The position numbers and the translations under genes were made by a program. Under the pieces are notes generated by a model. The model was not told the DNA's origin. It did no database searches and was given only the letters and a program-made list of their open reading frames with translations. Below are positions 62,628 through 64,000 of a stretch of 64,000 nucleotides of DNA, one piece after another. This stretch comes from an uncultured Sutterella sp. (GTDB taxonomy: Bacteria; Pseudomonadota; Gammaproteobacteria; Burkholderiales; Burkholderiaceae_F): NCBI GenBank assembly GCA_900543805.1, contig UQTE01000011.1, forward strand, positions 20,217-84,216, given 5' to 3'. Position 1 is the stretch's first letter; each line of letters opens with the position of its first letter.

Positions 62628-63902
62628 ATGACTACGGCCAAAAGAAAAACGCCGATCTACAAGGTGCTCTATTTCCAGGTGATCTGCGCGATCGTCATCG
62701 GCATTCTGCTCGGGACCTTCATGCCCGAAGTCGGAGCCAAAATGAAGCCCTTGGGTGACGGATTCATCCGTCTGATCAAGATGATCATCGCTCCCGTGAT
62801 TTTCTGCACGGTGGTGACGGGGATCGCCGGCATGGAAAACATGAAGACGGTGGGAAAGACCGGGGGCTTGGCGCTCCTTTACTTTGAAGTGGTCTCGACG
62901 ATCGCCCTCATCATCGGGCTCGCGATCGTCAACACGGTCGAACCCGGTTCGGGCATGCACGTCGATCCGAGCACGCTCGATGCAACGGCCGTGGCCGCCT
63001 ATACGGGGCCGGGCAAGATGCAGTCGACGACCGAGTTCATCATGAACATCATCCCGAATACGGTGGTCGGCGCCTTTGCGGACGGCGAAATCCTGCAGGT
63101 GCTCTTCTTCTCCGTTCTCTTCGGCTTCGCCCTGCACAAGTTCGGCGGCCGCGGCACGCTCATTTTCGACGTGATCGAAAAGAGTTCGCACGTGCTCTTC
63201 CAGATGGTCGGCATGATCATGCGCGTGGCACCCGTGGGCGCCTTCGGCGCCATGGCCTTCACGATCGGCAAGTACGGCATCGCGTCGCTCATTCCGCTCG
63301 CGAAGCTCATGGGCACCTTCTATCTGACGTGCCTCCTCTTCATTCTCGTCGTGCTCGGCGCCATTTGCCGCTGGCACCGCTTCTCGGTGCTGCGCTACCT
63401 CGCCTACATCAAGGAGGAACTTCTCATCGTGCTCGGCACGTCCTCGTCCGAGTCCGTGTTGCCCCGCATGATGACGAAGATGGAGCAGGCCGGGGTCTCC
63501 CGTTCCGTCGTGGGCCTCGTGATTCCGACGGGCTACTCCTTCAATCTTGACGGCACGGCGATCTACCTCACCATGGCCGCCGTCTTCATCGCGCAGGCCT
63601 GCGACGTGTCGATGACGCTCACGCAACAGCTGACGCTTCTCGCCGTGCTGCTTCTCACCTCCAAGGGGGCGGCGGGCGTCACCGGGTCGGGCTTCATCGT
63701 GCTCGCGGCCACGCTCTCGGCCGTCGGTCACGTTCCCGTTGCGGGGCTCGCCCTCATTCTCGGCATCGACCGCTTCATGAGCGAGGCGCGCGCCATCACG
63801 AACATGATCGGCAACGGCATCGCCTGCGTGGTGGTCGGACACTGGTGCAAGGAAGTCGACAACGACAAACTCGCCCGCGTGATGGGATTCAAACGCCCGT
63901 AA
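62628..63902 (+). CDS. dctA: C4-dicarboxylate:cation symporter (DctA family)
   Basis: Dicarboxylate/amino acid:cation symporter that takes up succinate, fumarate, malate or glutamate-like substrates. The 424-residue protein has the DAACS fold with about eight membrane helices. Motifs include [14 protein letters not shown] (the serine-rich hairpin), [20 protein letters not shown] and [19 protein letters not shown]. These match DctA closely. ATG at 62628 has GGAG 12 bases upstream. An earlier frame from 62580 is rejected. The 98 bases after it show no gene. Confidence 0.9.
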   Translation: MTTAKRKTPIYKVLYFQVICAIVIGILLGTFMPEVGAKMKPLGDGFIRLIKMIIAPVIFCTVVTGIAGMENMKTVGKTGGLALLYFEVVSTIALIIGLAIVNTVEPGSGMHVDPSTLDATAVAAYTGPGKMQSTTEFIMNIIPNTVVGAFADGEILQVLFFSVLFGFALHKFGGRGTLIFDVIEKSSHVLFQMVGMIMRVAPVGAFGAMAFTIGKYGIASLIPLAKLMGTFYLTCLLFILVVLGAICRWHRFSVLRYLAYIKEELLIVLGTSSSESVLPRMMTKMEQAGVSRSVVGLVIPTGYSFNLDGTAIYLTMAAVFIAQACDVSMTLTQQLTLLAVLLLTSKGAAGVTGSGFIVLAATLSAVGHVPVAGLALILGIDRFMSEARAITNMIGNGIACVVVGHWCKEVDNDKLARVMGFKRP

Positions 63903-64000
63903 CCCAGTACACCGCACAAAGCAAAGCCCCGGAGCGAACGGATCGCTTTGAACTGTCCCCACTTTGCGAGACAGATTTTTAATCGATCGGGCGTTCAAGC

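Overview
This window looks like a chromosomal segment of a high-GC betaproteobacterium in the order Burkholderiales, possibly Sutterellaceae. The placement is an inference from gene neighbourhoods (xth-rsuA-ampG, mreBCD-mrdA-rodA-rlpA, birA-coaX-SPOR protein, DUF971-ubiE-Tim44), from the R-x-L-I-K-R form of the RNase P protein, and from a stand-alone menA. No insertion sequence, prophage, CRISPR array or resistance island is visible. Almost everything is conserved housekeeping DNA around the replication origin.

Layout. 1-6.6 kb: ampG-like transporter (cut by the window edge), rsuA, xthA, then pyrE, then gatCAB. 6.9-15.5 kb: cell-shape and wall block mreBCD-mrdA-rodA, then rlpA-M20 peptidase-small ORF-HIT protein. 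15.5-18 kb: menA, DUF493 gene and a dacA-type gene on the minus strand. 18-20.4 kb: birA-coaX-SPOR-like gene. 20.4-28.2 kb: dolP-like gene, an origin-like non-coding region, a 5'-nucleotidase, gyrB, dnaN and dnaA on the minus strand, then a second DnaA-box region. 28.2-37.6 kb: rpmH-rnpA-yidD-yidC, mnmE-mnmG-rsmG-marC-parA-parB. 37.7-44.8 kb: the complete F1Fo ATP synthase operon atpIBEFHAGDC. 44.9-51.6 kb: universal stress protein, yggU, hemE, priA, tRNA-Arg(CCG), DUF971, ubiE and a Tim44-domain protein. 51.8-55.8 kb: glmU-glmS and a second marC. 56-62.5 kb: an RND efflux operon (acrA-acrB-oprM type) closed by its own TetR gene. 62.6-63.9 kb: a dctA-type dicarboxylate carrier.

How the parts fit. 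Replication start and segregation genes (dnaA, dnaN, gyrB, parAB, priA), wall precursor supply (glmU, glmS), wall elongation (mreBCD, PBP2, RodA), membrane insertion (yidC, yidD), tRNA modification (mnmE, mnmG) and energy supply (ATP synthase, quinone methylation) are gathered within about 45 kb, as is usual near oriC.

The most interesting observations are: (1) an origin-unwinding-module architecture (DnaA box, GC-rich spacer, DnaA-trios, AT-rich inverted repeat) at 21.1-21.5 kb, downstream of gyrB, with a second DnaA-box region upstream of dnaA, suggesting a bipartite origin spread over about 6.5 kb; (2) a dacA-type gene whose three penicillin-binding motifs are all lost, i.e. a pseudoenzyme; (3) a 26-bp inverted repeat built from parS half-sites in everted order, next to two DnaA boxes in front of priA; (4) a MenA with a changed first aspartate motif; (5) an AcrA-type adaptor that has lost its lipobox cysteine and has a tandem operator-like repeat upstream.
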